NCBI RefSeq assembly: GCF_052116305.1
Contig: NZ_JBQKLI010000015.1
Span: 1-53,090, forward strand
Origin: JBQKLI01 sp012798975
Lineage (GTDB): Bacteria; Bacillota; Clostridia; Tissierellales; Peptoniphilaceae
Length of the DNA stretch: 53,090 nt
Direction: 5' to 3'
Shown: piece after piece, positions 40,623 to 49,754 of the stretch
How positions within the stretch are numbered: position 1 is the first letter of the stretch
Layout: the number at the start of each line of letters is the position of its first letter
Made by a program: the position numbers and the translations under genes
Notes under the pieces: model-generated
Told to the model about the DNA's origin: nothing
Seen by the model: only the letters and a program-made list of their open reading frames with translations
Database searches by the model: none

Positions 40623-41114
40623 ATGAACCCAATGTTACAAAAGCAAGTTGATTCAGAGTTTATGACTCAAGAGCAGGCTGAGGTGATCCAAAAAGCCGTT
40701 GATGCCAAAGATTCCGTTATTGCATCCGGACACAGATCCGCTGCTGTACGACCTTTATTAGCCACTTTGATGGCTATGACAAAAGGATTCAACACAAAAA
40801 AGATCAAAGAGCTGGAAGATATTACAGACGATGCAGACTATCTATTATTGCCGGGACTTGCTGTTGAGAATTTTGAAGAATATGTACAAAAATCTGTGGA
40901 AGCAAAGCCTTCTCTTGTTACAATTAAAGAGCCGGAACATCCATATTCTATGCTTAAAATTATGAAAAAGGCTTTAAAAGCAACTGGAAACAAGGATAAA
41001 AATGTCTGGCTGTTAGAATGCCGAAAAATTGACAATGTTCCTCATCTAGTAGAGATCCAAAGAGTGCATTATGATGAAAAAGGAAAAGTTGCCTTAGATA
41101 AACTAGAATTTTAA
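40623..41114 (+). CDS. Uncharacterised 163-aa protein with degenerate ATPase-like core
   Basis: I do not recognise a named family. The soluble protein has no signal peptide or helices spanning the membrane. Residues about 31-75 read SVIASGHRSAAVRPLLATL then ELEDITDDADYLLL; this spacing resembles the VirB11/PilT secretion-ATPase core (V-x-S-G-x-x-x-x-G-K-T...IED), but the Walker lysine is absent, so if related it is a non-hydrolysing remnant. That comparison is only by eye. RBS AAGGAGGA is strong; a promoter lies 315 bp upstream and a terminator directly after, so it is expressed alone. Confidence 0.7.
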   Translation: MNPMLQKQVDSEFMTQEQAEVIQKAVDAKDSVIASGHRSAAVRPLLATLMAMTKGFNTKKIKELEDITDDADYLLLPGLAVENFEEYVQKSVEAKPSLVTIKEPEHPYSMLKIMKKALKATGNKDKNVWLLECRKIDNVPHLVEIQRVHYDEKGKVALDKLEF

Positions 41115-41123
41115 ATGCAGGAC

Positions 41124-41153
41124 AAAAGGGATAGTCTGACTATCCCTTTTTTA
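41124..41153 (+). terminator. Terminator after the 163-aa gene
   Basis: AAAAGGGATAG pairs with CTATCCCTTTT across TCTGA, with T6. Confidence 0.88.
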
Positions 41154-41290
41154 TTGAGATAATTTTATAAAAATAACAGAGGGAGGACTTTCATCTAGAA
41201 AAAATATTAGTTTAGCCCTTTCCAGCTATACAATTTCCCTTTTTCCTATATAATAGAGAGGACAATAATTAGAAAGACAGGGGATGGAAT

Positions 41291-41914
41291 ATGAACTGGA
41301 AGCGAATGATTACAAAAACATTAAAGGTATTATTAGGTCTTTTTATTGCAGGGATTGGAACGGCATTTTTATATGAACTGGGGTGGGGAAGCAATCCTTC
41401 CGCCACGATGATTGAAGGAACATCCATCTTTTTTAATTTGAGTTATGGATTGGCTGGGATTGCGATTAATATCGTTTTTTTGATACTGCTCTTTATCTTG
41501 GATCGGAAACTTATCGGTGTAGGGACAGTTCTTACAACTTTCTTTTTCGGCTATTTTATCGATATCGGCGCATTTATTATATCGCCCTTAAGCGTGCCGG
41601 AAATGGGAATTGTTTTAAAAGCCGTTGTTTTAGTTGTCGGCTGTCTTTTAACAGCAATAGGCTTAGGATATTATGTAGGGCAGTTTTTCGGAGCCGGAGC
41701 AATGGATGCTATGTCGGTTATCCTTCATCAAAGATGCCATATTAAATTTTCCTTCTGCCGCTGGGGGCTTGATATTCTTATGATGGTTTTAGGCGTTTTG
41801 ATGGGGGCTTCTTGGGGGATTGGAACTATAGGAACCATTCTGGTAACAGCACCGATTATGGAATGGATTATTGATCGAATTAAGAAAAAAGAACAAGCAG
41901 AAAGTCTAAACTAA
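41291..41914 (+). CDS. YczE/YyaS/YitT family membrane protein, copy 1
   Basis: 207-aa integral membrane protein with five to six helices, family of unknown function (DUF6198-like YczE group). Characteristic motifs: GIGTAFLYELGWGSNPSATM near 21-40, FDRKLIG-type loop (LDRKLIGVGT) near 70, TAIGLGYYVG near 122 and GAMDAMSV near 134. It is followed by a close paralogue in tandem. A tiny conserved CHIKFSFCRWGLD segment is shared by both. In B. subtilis YczE affects lipopeptide production, but that role cannot be transferred. Confidence 0.85.
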   Translation: MNWKRMITKTLKVLLGLFIAGIGTAFLYELGWGSNPSATMIEGTSIFFNLSYGLAGIAINIVFLILLFILDRKLIGVGTVLTTFFFGYFIDIGAFIISPLSVPEMGIVLKAVVLVVGCLLTAIGLGYYVGQFFGAGAMDAMSVILHQRCHIKFSFCRWGLDILMMVLGVLMGASWGIGTIGTILVTAPIMEWIIDRIKKKEQAESLN

Positions 41915-41936
41915 ACCCGCCAAAGCGGGTTTTTTT
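41914..41936 (+). terminator. Terminator between the tandem YczE-like genes
   Basis: AACCCGC-CAAA-GCGGGTT plus T run; the stem begins inside the stop codon of copy 1. Confidence 0.9.
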
Positions 41937-42082
41937 GCAGGATAAAACTTTGACTAAGAGGATATATAAAAGTTAAATATAAATAAAACATATAGTAAAC
42001 ATATAAGATATAGTGGTGCAATATTATGAAGTTTCGTCTATAATAGAAAAGTTGAAAATAAATAATATAGAGGAGATGGAAC

Positions 42083-42721
42083 ATGAGTTTTAGAAAAGAA
42101 ATTGCAAAGACGATAAAGGTAATGCTGGGAATTTTATTGGCAGGGATAGGGACGGCAATATTATATGAGTTGGGATGGGGAAGCAATCCTTCTGCCACTA
42201 TGATAGAAGGATTATCTGTCTTTTTTAACCTTAACTATGGAGTATCCGGGATTATTATTAATATGATTTTTATTTTGATGCTGTTGTTTTTTGATCGAAA
42301 ATTGATTGGAGTAGAAACTGTTTTGATCACTTTTTTCTTCGGCTATTTTATAGAGGCGGGTGTTATCCTTCTATCGCCTTTTGGTATTGCTGAAATGAAT
42401 ATGACGATAAAAAGCATTATACTTGTGATCGGATGTGTGTTAACAGCGATCGGACTAGGATATTATGTCGGACAATTTTACGGCACAGGCACTATGGATG
42501 CGATGTCGGTTATATTTGCAGAGAAATGCCATATTAAATTTTCTTACTGCCGATGGGGGCTTGATATTTTAATGATGGTATCAGGAGTTTTCATGGGGGC
42601 TTCTTGGGGAGCGGGTACCATTGGAAGTATTATTGTAACAGCACCGATTATGGAAATTATTATACATAAACTAAAAGAAAAAGAGCCAGCAGAGGTTTTA
42701 GTGGAGCAGACGTTATCGTAA
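42083..42721 (+). CDS. YczE/YyaS/YitT family membrane protein, copy 2
   Basis: 212-aa paralogue of the preceding gene, matching it along the whole length (roughly two residues in three the same by eye), with the same landmarks LAGIGTAILYELGWGSNP, CHIKFSYCRWGLDILMM and MGASWGAGTIGSI. It has its own RBS (AGAGGAG) and a 168-bp upstream gap, so it is independently transcribed. Function unknown; presumably a recent tandem duplication that has diverged. Confidence 0.85.
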   Translation: MSFRKEIAKTIKVMLGILLAGIGTAILYELGWGSNPSATMIEGLSVFFNLNYGVSGIIINMIFILMLLFFDRKLIGVETVLITFFFGYFIEAGVILLSPFGIAEMNMTIKSIILVIGCVLTAIGLGYYVGQFYGTGTMDAMSVIFAEKCHIKFSYCRWGLDILMMVSGVFMGASWGAGTIGSIIVTAPIMEIIIHKLKEKEPAEVLVEQTLS

Positions 42722-42754
42722 GCTCTGAAAAGAGAATGGCTGCCTTTTATAGAA

Positions 42755-42799
42755 TAAAAAAGGAGGCGGGAAAGAATATGTTCCCCGCTTCCTTTTTTG
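42755..42799. terminator. Bidirectional terminator between converging genes
   Basis: AAAAAAGGAGGCGGG pairs with CCCGCTTCCTTTTTT with one mismatch. It serves the YczE-like gene (plus) and the HerA-like gene (minus). Confidence 0.85.
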
Positions 42800-42806
42800 A
42801 ATTCAT

Positions 42807-44281
42807 TTATCTTTTTTTGTTACCAAACACGCCTCGTGCCATTTCTCGTCCTAATTCTCTTCCAAAACTTGAGAGAGCGCTTCCTATGACCCGCTCAAGG
42901 CCCATAGATTTAGACCGTCGGCCTCGTTTTTGTTCCGAAAAGATCCCTTCCAATATGGAACCTAAGCCGTGGGGAGCTTCTTTTTCTGAAGGTGAGTCTT
43001 CTTTGGCAGATTCTTTTTGCTCGAGAGCTTCAAAAGCGGAAAAAGAATCTATATCTGCAGCATATTTTTCGTATAGTGGAGATTTTTGTACATAAGACTG
43101 CAGCAGTTGGGGATCCAGACTTCCCATAGCACTTTTCGGCGGATAAATCACCGCTTTTTTTGCAAAGGAAGGCGTACCGTCTTCTGTCAGATGAGATAGA
43201 ACTGCTTCTCCTACAGATAAATTTGTTATCGTCTCTTCCACGTTGAGGCTTCCATCATTTCTAAAGGTTTCCGAAATCTTTTTTATAGTTTTAAGCTCTT
43301 TAGGACTGTAGGCGCGAAGACCATGCTGTATCCTGTTTCCCAGCTGTGAAGAAATAGAATCTGGGATATCGGAAGGATTCTGTGTGATAAAAAATATGCC
43401 CACTCCTTTAGAGCGGATCAAACGGACGATCAGCTCCATTTTTTCCCTTAGAATCTCAGCATCTTTTGTAAAGAGAAGATGAGCCTCATCGAAAAAGAAT
43501 ACCAGTTTCGGCTTTTCCACATCTCCTGCTTCCGGCAGTGTTTCGTAAAGTTCGCTTAACAGCCAGAAAAGAAAGGTTGTGTACAGCTTGGGATTTAAAA
43601 GGAGCTTTTTAGAAGACAGGATATTAATTATTCCATAACCGTTGGAATCTGTTCTTAAAAAGTCTTCAATCTTAAAATCCGGTTCGCCGAAAAAGAAATT
43701 TCCTCCTTGATCTTCTAAAGAAATCAAAGAACGAAGGATAGCGTTAATAGACTGTTTTGAAATATTGCCGTAAGTTTTTGAAAGCTGCGAGGAGTATTCC
43801 GATACAAGATGAATCACCGCCCGCAAATCCTTTAAATCCAGCATCAACAGATTTTTATCATCTGCAAAACGAAAAACAATCTGCAGAATCCCTGTTTGGA
43901 TGTCGTTTAAACCTAAAAGCCGGGCGAGATGCAGGGGACCCATTTCGCTGATCGTTGCTCGGATTTTTGTTCCCTCTTCTCCATAGAGATCAAAAAATTC
44001 TACGGGATAATGTTCGAAATTCCACTCTTCTTCGCCGATTTTCGCCAGCTGTTTTTGGACTGGGGCTGTATTTTCTCCAGGGGATGCAAAATTAGAAAGA
44101 TCTCCTTTTACATCGGAAAGAAAAACAGGTATTCCTTTTGAAGAAAGCTCTTCGGCTAAAACTTTTAAGGTGATGGTTTTCCTGTGCCTGTGGCGCCGGC
44201 AATAATACCATGGCGTGTCAGCATAGCAGCAGGAATGGAAAGACGTTCCCCATTGGACACTGCAAATTCAATAAATTCCAT
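42807..44281 (-). pseudogene. HerA/YjgR-like ATPase (DUF853), frameshift in the Walker A motif
   Basis: Homologue of E. coli YjgR (DUF853, HerA-like helicase C-terminal family). The first 37 codons from ATG 44281 reach GIIAGATGTGK, where the frame breaks; one extra A in AAAA (about 44178) would restore GATGTGKTITLKVLAEE. The rest (LSDVKGDLSNFASPG, FFFDEAHLLF Walker B near 265, FFITQNPSDIP, GNRIQHGLRAY) is intact in the second frame, total about 491 aa. The break sits in the nucleotide-binding loop, so a real frameshift would inactivate it; a homopolymer sequencing error is just as likely. The C-terminal GLERVIGSALSSFGRELGRE-type tail is typical. Confidence 0.85.
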
Positions 44282-44352
44282 AATATACCTCGTTTCTATA
44301 GTTAAATTCATTATATAAGATCCTAAAGAGGATTAAAAGATAAAAGAAGTGT

Positions 44353-44592
44353 GGGCGATCCTTTCTAGCGAATCACGAGAAAGTATCGTGATTAGGAAAG
44401 GAGTGGCATGAGCTAGACCTAATTTAGGTTTTTATTAAACTTTAGCAGGTTGGTGCAGGTCATTCTCCAAATCAAGGAGTTTTCATGTGGCTAAGAGCGA
44501 TCTGTTGGACTGTTGCCAAAGCAAAATGCTACTTGACTTAAAGAGGGATTCAAGAGGGGAGTTGTGGAAGAAACATGGTGCGTGTTTTTTTG
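44353..44592 (+). repeat. Structured repeat B3
   Basis: Third copy of the B element, in the gap between divergent HerA-like and ahpC genes. The outer stem here is CCTTTC/GAAAGG where B1 and B2 have CGTTTC/GAAACG, a compensatory change; the inner stem AATCACGA/TCGTGATT is perfect. The second and third hairpins are recognisable but weaker, and the CAAATCA/TGATTTG hairpin is decayed. It ends with GGGGAGTTGTGGAAGAAACAT and a T-rich stretch. Confidence 0.8.
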
Positions 44593-44670
44593 AATAGAAG
44601 AATAATTGCAGCAGAAGATAAAGAAAAAATAATATAATAAAAATCGGATTTTATAAAAAATATATTGAAA

Positions 44671-44685
44671 TGATAATTAGAATCA
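44671..44685. promoter_or_regulatory. Fur/PerR-like box upstream of ahpC
   Basis: TGATAATTAGAATCA matches 13 of 15 positions of the 7-1-7 Fur-family consensus. It lies about 100 bp upstream of ahpC; a TATAAT at about 44727 is a candidate -10. Confidence 0.45.
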
Positions 44686-44783
44686 ATATTAGATGAAATT
44701 AAGTTTAAAGTCGTTATGCGTGGGTATAATAAACACTGTAGGAAAGAAATCGGAAAAATAATAGAACTTAAAGGAGAATTAGA

Positions 44784-45347
44784 ATATCATTAGTAGGCAA
44801 AAAAATTGAAGAATTTAAAGTACAAGCATTTTATAACGAAGATTTTGTAGAAGTTACTGATCAAGATTTATTAGGAAAGTGGAGCGTACTAGTATTTTAC
44901 CCGGCAGATTTTAGTTTTGTTTGTCCAACAGAATTGGAAGATCTTCAGGCAGAATATGAAACCCTAAAAGGTCTTGGAGCTGAAGTGTACTCTGTATCAA
45001 CAGATACTCATTTTGTTCACAAAGCATGGCATGATACTTCAGACGCTATTAAGAAAATTGAATACTATATGCTAGCAGATCCAAATCAGCTGCTATCTAG
45101 AAATTTTGACGTTTTAGACGAGGAAGCTGGATTATCTCAAAGAGGTACGTTTATTATTGATCCAGACGGTATCGTTCAATCTGTTGAAATCAGTGCAGAT
45201 GGTGTAGGAAGAGATGCCAGCATTTTAGCAGATAAAATTAAAGCAGCACAATATATTCGTAAAAATCCAGGAGAAGTATGTCCTGCAAAATGGAAAGAAG
45301 GCGGAGACACATTAACTCCAGGTCTTGATTTAGTAGGAAAGATTTAG
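44784..45347 (+). CDS. ahpC: Peroxiredoxin AhpC, apparent AUA start
   Basis: 187-aa typical 2-Cys peroxiredoxin, exactly the E. coli AhpC length when read from codon ATA 44784 ((M)SLVGKKIEEFKVQAF). Peroxidatic Cys47 is in FSFVCPTE and resolving Cys166 in GEVCPAKW. There is no ATG, GTG or TTG at the expected place; AAAGGAG ends 7 nt before the ATA, an ideal distance. The first standard start would be ATG 44934-equivalent deep inside, past Cys47, giving a dead protein. So AUA initiation, or a G-to-A mutation or read error, must be assumed. It reduces hydroperoxides using the adjacent AhpF. Confidence 0.9.
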   Translation: MSLVGKKIEEFKVQAFYNEDFVEVTDQDLLGKWSVLVFYPADFSFVCPTELEDLQAEYETLKGLGAEVYSVSTDTHFVHKAWHDTSDAIKKIEYYMLADPNQLLSRNFDVLDEEAGLSQRGTFIIDPDGIVQSVEISADGVGRDASILADKIKAAQYIRKNPGEVCPAKWKEGGDTLTPGLDLVGKI

Positions 45348-45355
45348 GTGAAAAT

Positions 45356-46888
45356 ATGTTAGCTCAAGAAACAAAACAACAATTAGAACAATACCTTGGG
45401 TTATTGGCAAAACCGGTTGTTTTCGGCATGAGCTTAGGAGAAGATGAGAGATCGAAAGAGCTCTCATCTTTCTTGACTGAAATTGCGGATATGACGGATA
45501 AAATCTCTTTAGAAGAGAAGAATCTTCCGTTAAAGCCAAGCTTTGCCATCGACCGGGATGATTTTGAAAGCGGAATTGTTTTCGCAGGGGTACCTTTGGG
45601 ACATGAATTTACTTCCTTTGTCCTTGCACTTTTGCAAGTGGGAGGTCGTGCTCCAAAAATTACGGAAGAACAGGCGGAAAGAATCAAAGGGATTTCTAAG
45701 AAATTAGATTTTATGACCTTTGCCAGTCTCAGCTGTACAAACTGTCCTGATGTAGTTCAGGGATTTAATATTATGGCGGTACTAAACGAAAATATATCTC
45801 ACACCATGGTAGAAGGGGGCATGTTCCAAGATCTTGTAGAAGAAAAAGGAATCATGGCTGTTCCTACTGTGTTTTTAAATGGGGAAGAGTTTACAAGTGG
45901 ACGCCAGAATCTAGATCAGCTTTTAGATTTAGTAGCTCAGCCGAAAGATTCCAGTGCTTTGAATGAGATTGAACCTTTTGATCTTCTCGTTGTGGGCGGC
46001 GGACCGGCAGGGGCAAGCTCTGCGATCTATGCTGCAAGAAAAGGAATCCGTACTGGAATTGTCTGTAAGGAATTCGGCGGACAGGTAAATGAAACCTTGG
46101 GAATTGAAAATATGATAGGAATTCCTTACACAGAAGGACCGAAGCTTATGGCGGAAGTTCGCAACCATGTAGAACAGTATCCTATTGAGATTATAGAAAA
46201 CCAAATGGTTTCAGGTTTAGAGAAGGATGGAAAAGACTGGAAGGTTGTTTTAGAAAGCGGAGCTGTTCTTCATTCTAAAACAGTTGTAGTTGCTACAGGA
46301 GCCCGCTGGAGACAAATAGGTGTTCCTGGGGAAGATAAGTATCGAGGAAAAGGGGTAGCTTATTGTGCTCATTGCGACGGACCTCTGTTTAAAGGAAAAG
46401 ATATAGCCGTAATCGGCGGAGGAAACTCTGGGGTCGAAGCCGCTATCGACTTAGCGGGTATCGCAAACCATGTAACGGTAATGCAGTTTTCAGAGCATTT
46501 AAAAGCAGATAATGTCCTTCAAGAACGGTTAAAAGAACTGGAAAATGTGGAAGTTATCAAAAATGCCGAGACTACAGAACTTGCAGGAGACACGGTAATA
46601 CGAGGTCTTCATTATAAAGACAGAGTCACAGGAGAAGAGAAATCTTTCGATGTAGATGGAGTCTTTATCCAAATCGGACTCATTCCCGACACGGAATGGC
46701 TGCAAGGAATCGTTGATCTTAATGAAAGAGGAGAAATTATAATCGACGGCAGCGGAAAAACCAGCGAAGAGGGGATCTATGCTGCAGGAGATTGTACAAC
46801 AGCTGCCTATAAGCAGATCGTCATTTCTATGGGAACAGGCGCTACTGCTGCTTTAGGTGCTTATGATTATTTGATTCGTAGGGGATAA
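45356..46888 (+). CDS. ahpF: Alkyl hydroperoxide reductase flavoprotein AhpF
   Basis: 510-aa NAD(P)H-dependent disulfide reductase that recycles AhpC. The N-terminal double-thioredoxin domain (about 1-200) has its CxxC as SCTNCPD near 127; the thioredoxin-reductase part has the FAD motif VVGGGPAGASSAIYAAR near 218, the redox CAHC near 342, the pyridine nucleotide site IGGGNSGVEAA near 359 and the second FAD motif AGDCTTAAYKQ near 478. Eight bases after ahpC. Glycine reductase complexes also use a thioredoxin reductase; this protein's N-terminal domain makes it AhpF rather than TrxB. Confidence 0.95.
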   Translation: MLAQETKQQLEQYLGLLAKPVVFGMSLGEDERSKELSSFLTEIADMTDKISLEEKNLPLKPSFAIDRDDFESGIVFAGVPLGHEFTSFVLALLQVGGRAPKITEEQAERIKGISKKLDFMTFASLSCTNCPDVVQGFNIMAVLNENISHTMVEGGMFQDLVEEKGIMAVPTVFLNGEEFTSGRQNLDQLLDLVAQPKDSSALNEIEPFDLLVVGGGPAGASSAIYAARKGIRTGIVCKEFGGQVNETLGIENMIGIPYTEGPKLMAEVRNHVEQYPIEIIENQMVSGLEKDGKDWKVVLESGAVLHSKTVVVATGARWRQIGVPGEDKYRGKGVAYCAHCDGPLFKGKDIAVIGGGNSGVEAAIDLAGIANHVTVMQFSEHLKADNVLQERLKELENVEVIKNAETTELAGDTVIRGLHYKDRVTGEEKSFDVDGVFIQIGLIPDTEWLQGIVDLNERGEIIIDGSGKTSEEGIYAAGDCTTAAYKQIVISMGTGATAALGAYDYLIRRG

Positions 46889-46924
46889 TTTTATATAAAA
46901 AACTGGATAATCTGGTTTTAGATT

Positions 46925-46965
46925 AAAAAGACAGAGAAAATCATATCTTTTCTCTGTCTTTTTAT
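46925..46965 (+). terminator. Terminator after ahpF
   Basis: AAAAAGACAGAGAAAA pairs with TTTTCTCTGTCTTTTT around a 7-nt loop. Confidence 0.9.
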
Positions 46966-47073
46966 ATTTTATCAGGAGTAAACCCCATTCAAAGGGAGTT
47001 TCTCTATTTTGTTATAGAAAGCTTGAGCAGGATTAACAAAATTGTATTCAGTTCTTCTGAAGTTTTTTATGAA

Positions 47074-48531
47074 TTATCTTCCTGTAGTAAAAGATACAAT
47101 ATCTGTTTTTTCTGTGATTGCATTATCTTCTACAAAAGCGATATAAACATAGTAGGTTTTTCCTTTTGCCAGTCCCTTGATGTGGGCGCCTTTTCGATTG
47201 TAGTTTACGTTATTGTATTTTTCAAAAGAGCCTGTTTCTCCAGTTTCAGAAAGAAATACTGCGTATCCTTTTCCGTTTGGAGAGAGGATATCGAAGTTTA
47301 TATTTGCTTGATTCTTTTTCGATTCGATCTGTTTCACATCGATTTCTTCCGGTTCTTGGATTGTCAAAGAGAAAGGCTGTGTAAAAGCTATTCCTGTTTC
47401 GCTTTTTAATTGAGCTCGAACATAAGAGTTGACTTGGTCTTCATAATCGTTTAAGTCAATTGTATTTCCAGTAGCGATTACTTTGCCGTCAGCAATCCAT
47501 TCTACAGTAGTATAGTCCTTTCCTTCAACAGACAGGCTGTTTTCTTTTTGGTCAACAGAGATATTGCTGATCGAAGGAGTTGCCTGATCTAAAAGATATG
47601 TTGTAGAGCTGTTTCCGCTTCCAGGCATCGGGTTTCCATTTGGAAGGGTTGAATTAATTCCGTCTACTCTGGAAACTCTTGAAACAGAATAGAAGGTTCC
47701 CTTTTCCATAGCGTTTCTTGTTGCGTCGATAGATAATTCAGGCATAAGCATCATATTAAAAGAATATCCTGTTGCATTTAAACTATGGGTATCGTCATTG
47801 GCGAATCCCCATACTTGTCTTCCTTCTGGAAGGGTTTTTTGAAGAATATTATCCCAAAGGATACGATCGTAACGGGATTCGTTATCGATTTTGTTGATGA
47901 TTTCAACGCCTACACAAGAACGAAACGTATCTAGAAGGTTAACATATTTTGAGATTTGAGAAGGATCGTTGGCTGGGTCAGAGGTTTTATAGCCTGTATA
48001 TCTTCCCATATGATTGATATGAGAGATGCCGCCTCTTTCTTCGATTTCTCTTAAAGTGTTTTCCATAGATGCGGGAGAGGAATTGTTCCAATCCGTTAGG
48101 AAGGTGTTGATATGATCGGTTCTAGACTGCTCATTGGAATAGGAAAAGTCGAGCATGCCTCGTCCGTTTCTTCCAGCACCGGATTCGATTTCGGCTTTTC
48201 TTTCAGGAGATACGGAACCTTCTCCTGCATTTTCCCAACCTTTAGTGGTGTAGTTATGATCGGTCATGGCTAAAATATCATAACCTTTTTTATAATGGTC
48301 TTCTACCATTTCATAGGTATAGTTTCCGCCGTCGGAATTTTTGGAATGGGCATGGAAATCAGCTTTATATTGATGCTGGTTTTTCCAGTCTACTGTTTCG
48401 TAGGGATTGTTGATTATGTAGTCTAATTCATAGCTGCCCTTTTCAGCGAATACGTTAGCTGGAAAACTTCCAGTGATAATTGCAGCGGCTAAGAGTCCGG
48501 CAGATACTTTCTTTAATACATTTTTCTTCAT
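47074..48531 (-). CDS. Exported PHP-domain metallohydrolase with Fn3-like tail
   Basis: 485-aa secreted protein: signal peptide ending near ANVFA (about 29), then a CehA/McbA-type PHP domain (about 50-300) with metal motifs DFHAHSKNSDG, MTDHNYTT, ISHINHMGR and ANDDTH, and C-terminal Ig/Fn3-like segments (about 310-395 and 400-485, the latter ending KGKTYYVYIAFVEDN...SFTTG). It presumably hydrolyses an extracellular phosphoester or related substrate; none can be named. Single gene with RBS AGGAGAT. Confidence 0.82.
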   Translation of the reverse strand: MKKNVLKKVSAGLLAAAIITGSFPANVFAEKGSYELDYIINNPYETVDWKNQHQYKADFHAHSKNSDGGNYTYEMVEDHYKKGYDILAMTDHNYTTKGWENAGEGSVSPERKAEIESGAGRNGRGMLDFSYSNEQSRTDHINTFLTDWNNSSPASMENTLREIEERGGISHINHMGRYTGYKTSDPANDPSQISKYVNLLDTFRSCVGVEIINKIDNESRYDRILWDNILQKTLPEGRQVWGFANDDTHSLNATGYSFNMMLMPELSIDATRNAMEKGTFYSVSRVSRVDGINSTLPNGNPMPGSGNSSTTYLLDQATPSISNISVDQKENSLSVEGKDYTTVEWIADGKVIATGNTIDLNDYEDQVNSYVRAQLKSETGIAFTQPFSLTIQEPEEIDVKQIESKKNQANINFDILSPNGKGYAVFLSETGETGSFEKYNNVNYNRKGAHIKGLAKGKTYYVYIAFVEDNAITEKTDIVSFTTGR

Positions 48532-48818
48532 TTTATCTCCTCCAAAGTTTTGGTTTGTCTTACAAAAGAAGTATAGGATAAGAATTTGAAGTAATGAGGA
48601 GTATTTCGTAAAGATTAAATAAACAAAATGAAATCTTTATAATCTTGAATTAAGACAAAATAGTATCGGAAAAATTGAAGACAGCTTCTTGAGTGATAAT
48701 GCTGTTTCTAGATCGAAGGGTTTTAAAGTTTAGCCTAATACACAATTTTACTATATTTATAGGATAGAATAAGGACACTAGCGGAAATACTATCCCTTGC
48801 AGCAAGGAGTTGAAGGAA

Positions 48819-49667
48819 ATGGGTAAAAGCAGAAAAGGAATCATTATACTTGTAATTCTCATTCTTTTTGTAGTTTTTTTATTTTTAAAAGTTTTTGATA
48901 GGAGAATTAACACAGTACATTATGATATTGAAAACTCAAGAATACAAGAAGATATCAAGATTGTATATATTTCAGATCTTCATAGTACAGATTTTGGAGA
49001 AAATCAAAGAAAAGTAATAGAAAAACTGGAAAGAGAAGAACCGGATCTCGTATTATTGGGGGGAGATATCTTTGACGATATGGAGCCGAGCCATAAAGCA
49101 GTAGAACTTTTGGATCAGCTGAAAGGAAAATATAAAACTTATTTTGTTTCCGGAAATCATGAGTTTAATACGGGAAGAGTAAAAGAAATCAAAGAAATGG
49201 TCCGAGAGAAGGGGATTCATGTTTTGGAAGGGGAAACTCTTGCATTAGAGATAAAAAATACGAAAATCGATCTTAGCGGTACGGACGATAATTTAGTAGG
49301 AGAGTCCCGGTATAAAGAACAGTTAAAGAATGCAGCGGAACAAAGAAGAGAAGAGGCCTTTTCCATTCTTTTAACCCATCAGCCGAAAAATATCGATTTA
49401 TTTCGAGAATATCATTATGATTTGATTCTTGCAGGGCATAATCATGGAGGGCAGGTCCGCATCCCTTTCCTTGTGGACGGTTTGTTTTCTAGAGAAGAAA
49501 GGTTCTTTCCAAAGTATTCCGGGGGAGAGTATGATTTGGAAGGATCTAAGCTGATTATCGGAAGAGGCTTAAACCGAAAAACATATAAGATTAGACAAAA
49601 ATATCCAGTGCCGAGAATTTTTAATCCGCCGGAGCTTGTAGTTATCCATTTAAAACCGGATAAATAG
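48819..49667 (+). CDS. YkuE-like membrane-anchored metallophosphoesterase
   Basis: 282-aa protein with one N-terminal membrane anchor (about 6-26) and an extracellular calcineurin-like phosphoesterase domain (COG1408). Metal ligands are visible as SDLHSTDFG, GGDIFDDM, GNHEFN, LTHQPKNID and AGHNHGGQ. Relatives include YkuE and UDP-2,3-diacylglucosamine-type hydrolases. ATG 48819 is preferred to TTG 48810, with AAGGAG (48803-48808) upstream. It is the intact paralogue of the frameshifted gene at 39361. Terminator follows at once. Confidence 0.88.
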   Translation: MGKSRKGIIILVILILFVVFLFLKVFDRRINTVHYDIENSRIQEDIKIVYISDLHSTDFGENQRKVIEKLEREEPDLVLLGGDIFDDMEPSHKAVELLDQLKGKYKTYFVSGNHEFNTGRVKEIKEMVREKGIHVLEGETLALEIKNTKIDLSGTDDNLVGESRYKEQLKNAAEQRREEAFSILLTHQPKNIDLFREYHYDLILAGHNHGGQVRIPFLVDGLFSREERFFPKYSGGEYDLEGSKLIIGRGLNRKTYKIRQKYPVPRIFNPPELVVIHLKPDK

Positions 49668-49685
49668 TTTTTTTGCATAAAAAGG

Positions 49686-49720
49686 AAAACACCTCCTGAA
49701 GTTTCAGGAGGTGTTTTTTA
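49686..49720. terminator. Bidirectional terminator after the metallophosphoesterase
   Basis: AAAACACCTCCTGAA-G-TTTCAGGAGGTGTTTT, a 12-bp stem with T run on both strands, shared with the convergent SDR gene. Confidence 0.9.
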
Positions 49721-49754
49721 AGCGGTTTTGTGAAGTTTGTTCCGTAAAGAGTAT

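Noticed and set aside
47023..47409. A 128-codon plus frame over the 3' end of the exported PHP gene (and similar antisense frames in grd, hyd and ahpF)
   Set aside because: No ribosome sites, no domain, and each lies wholly opposite a well-supported gene.
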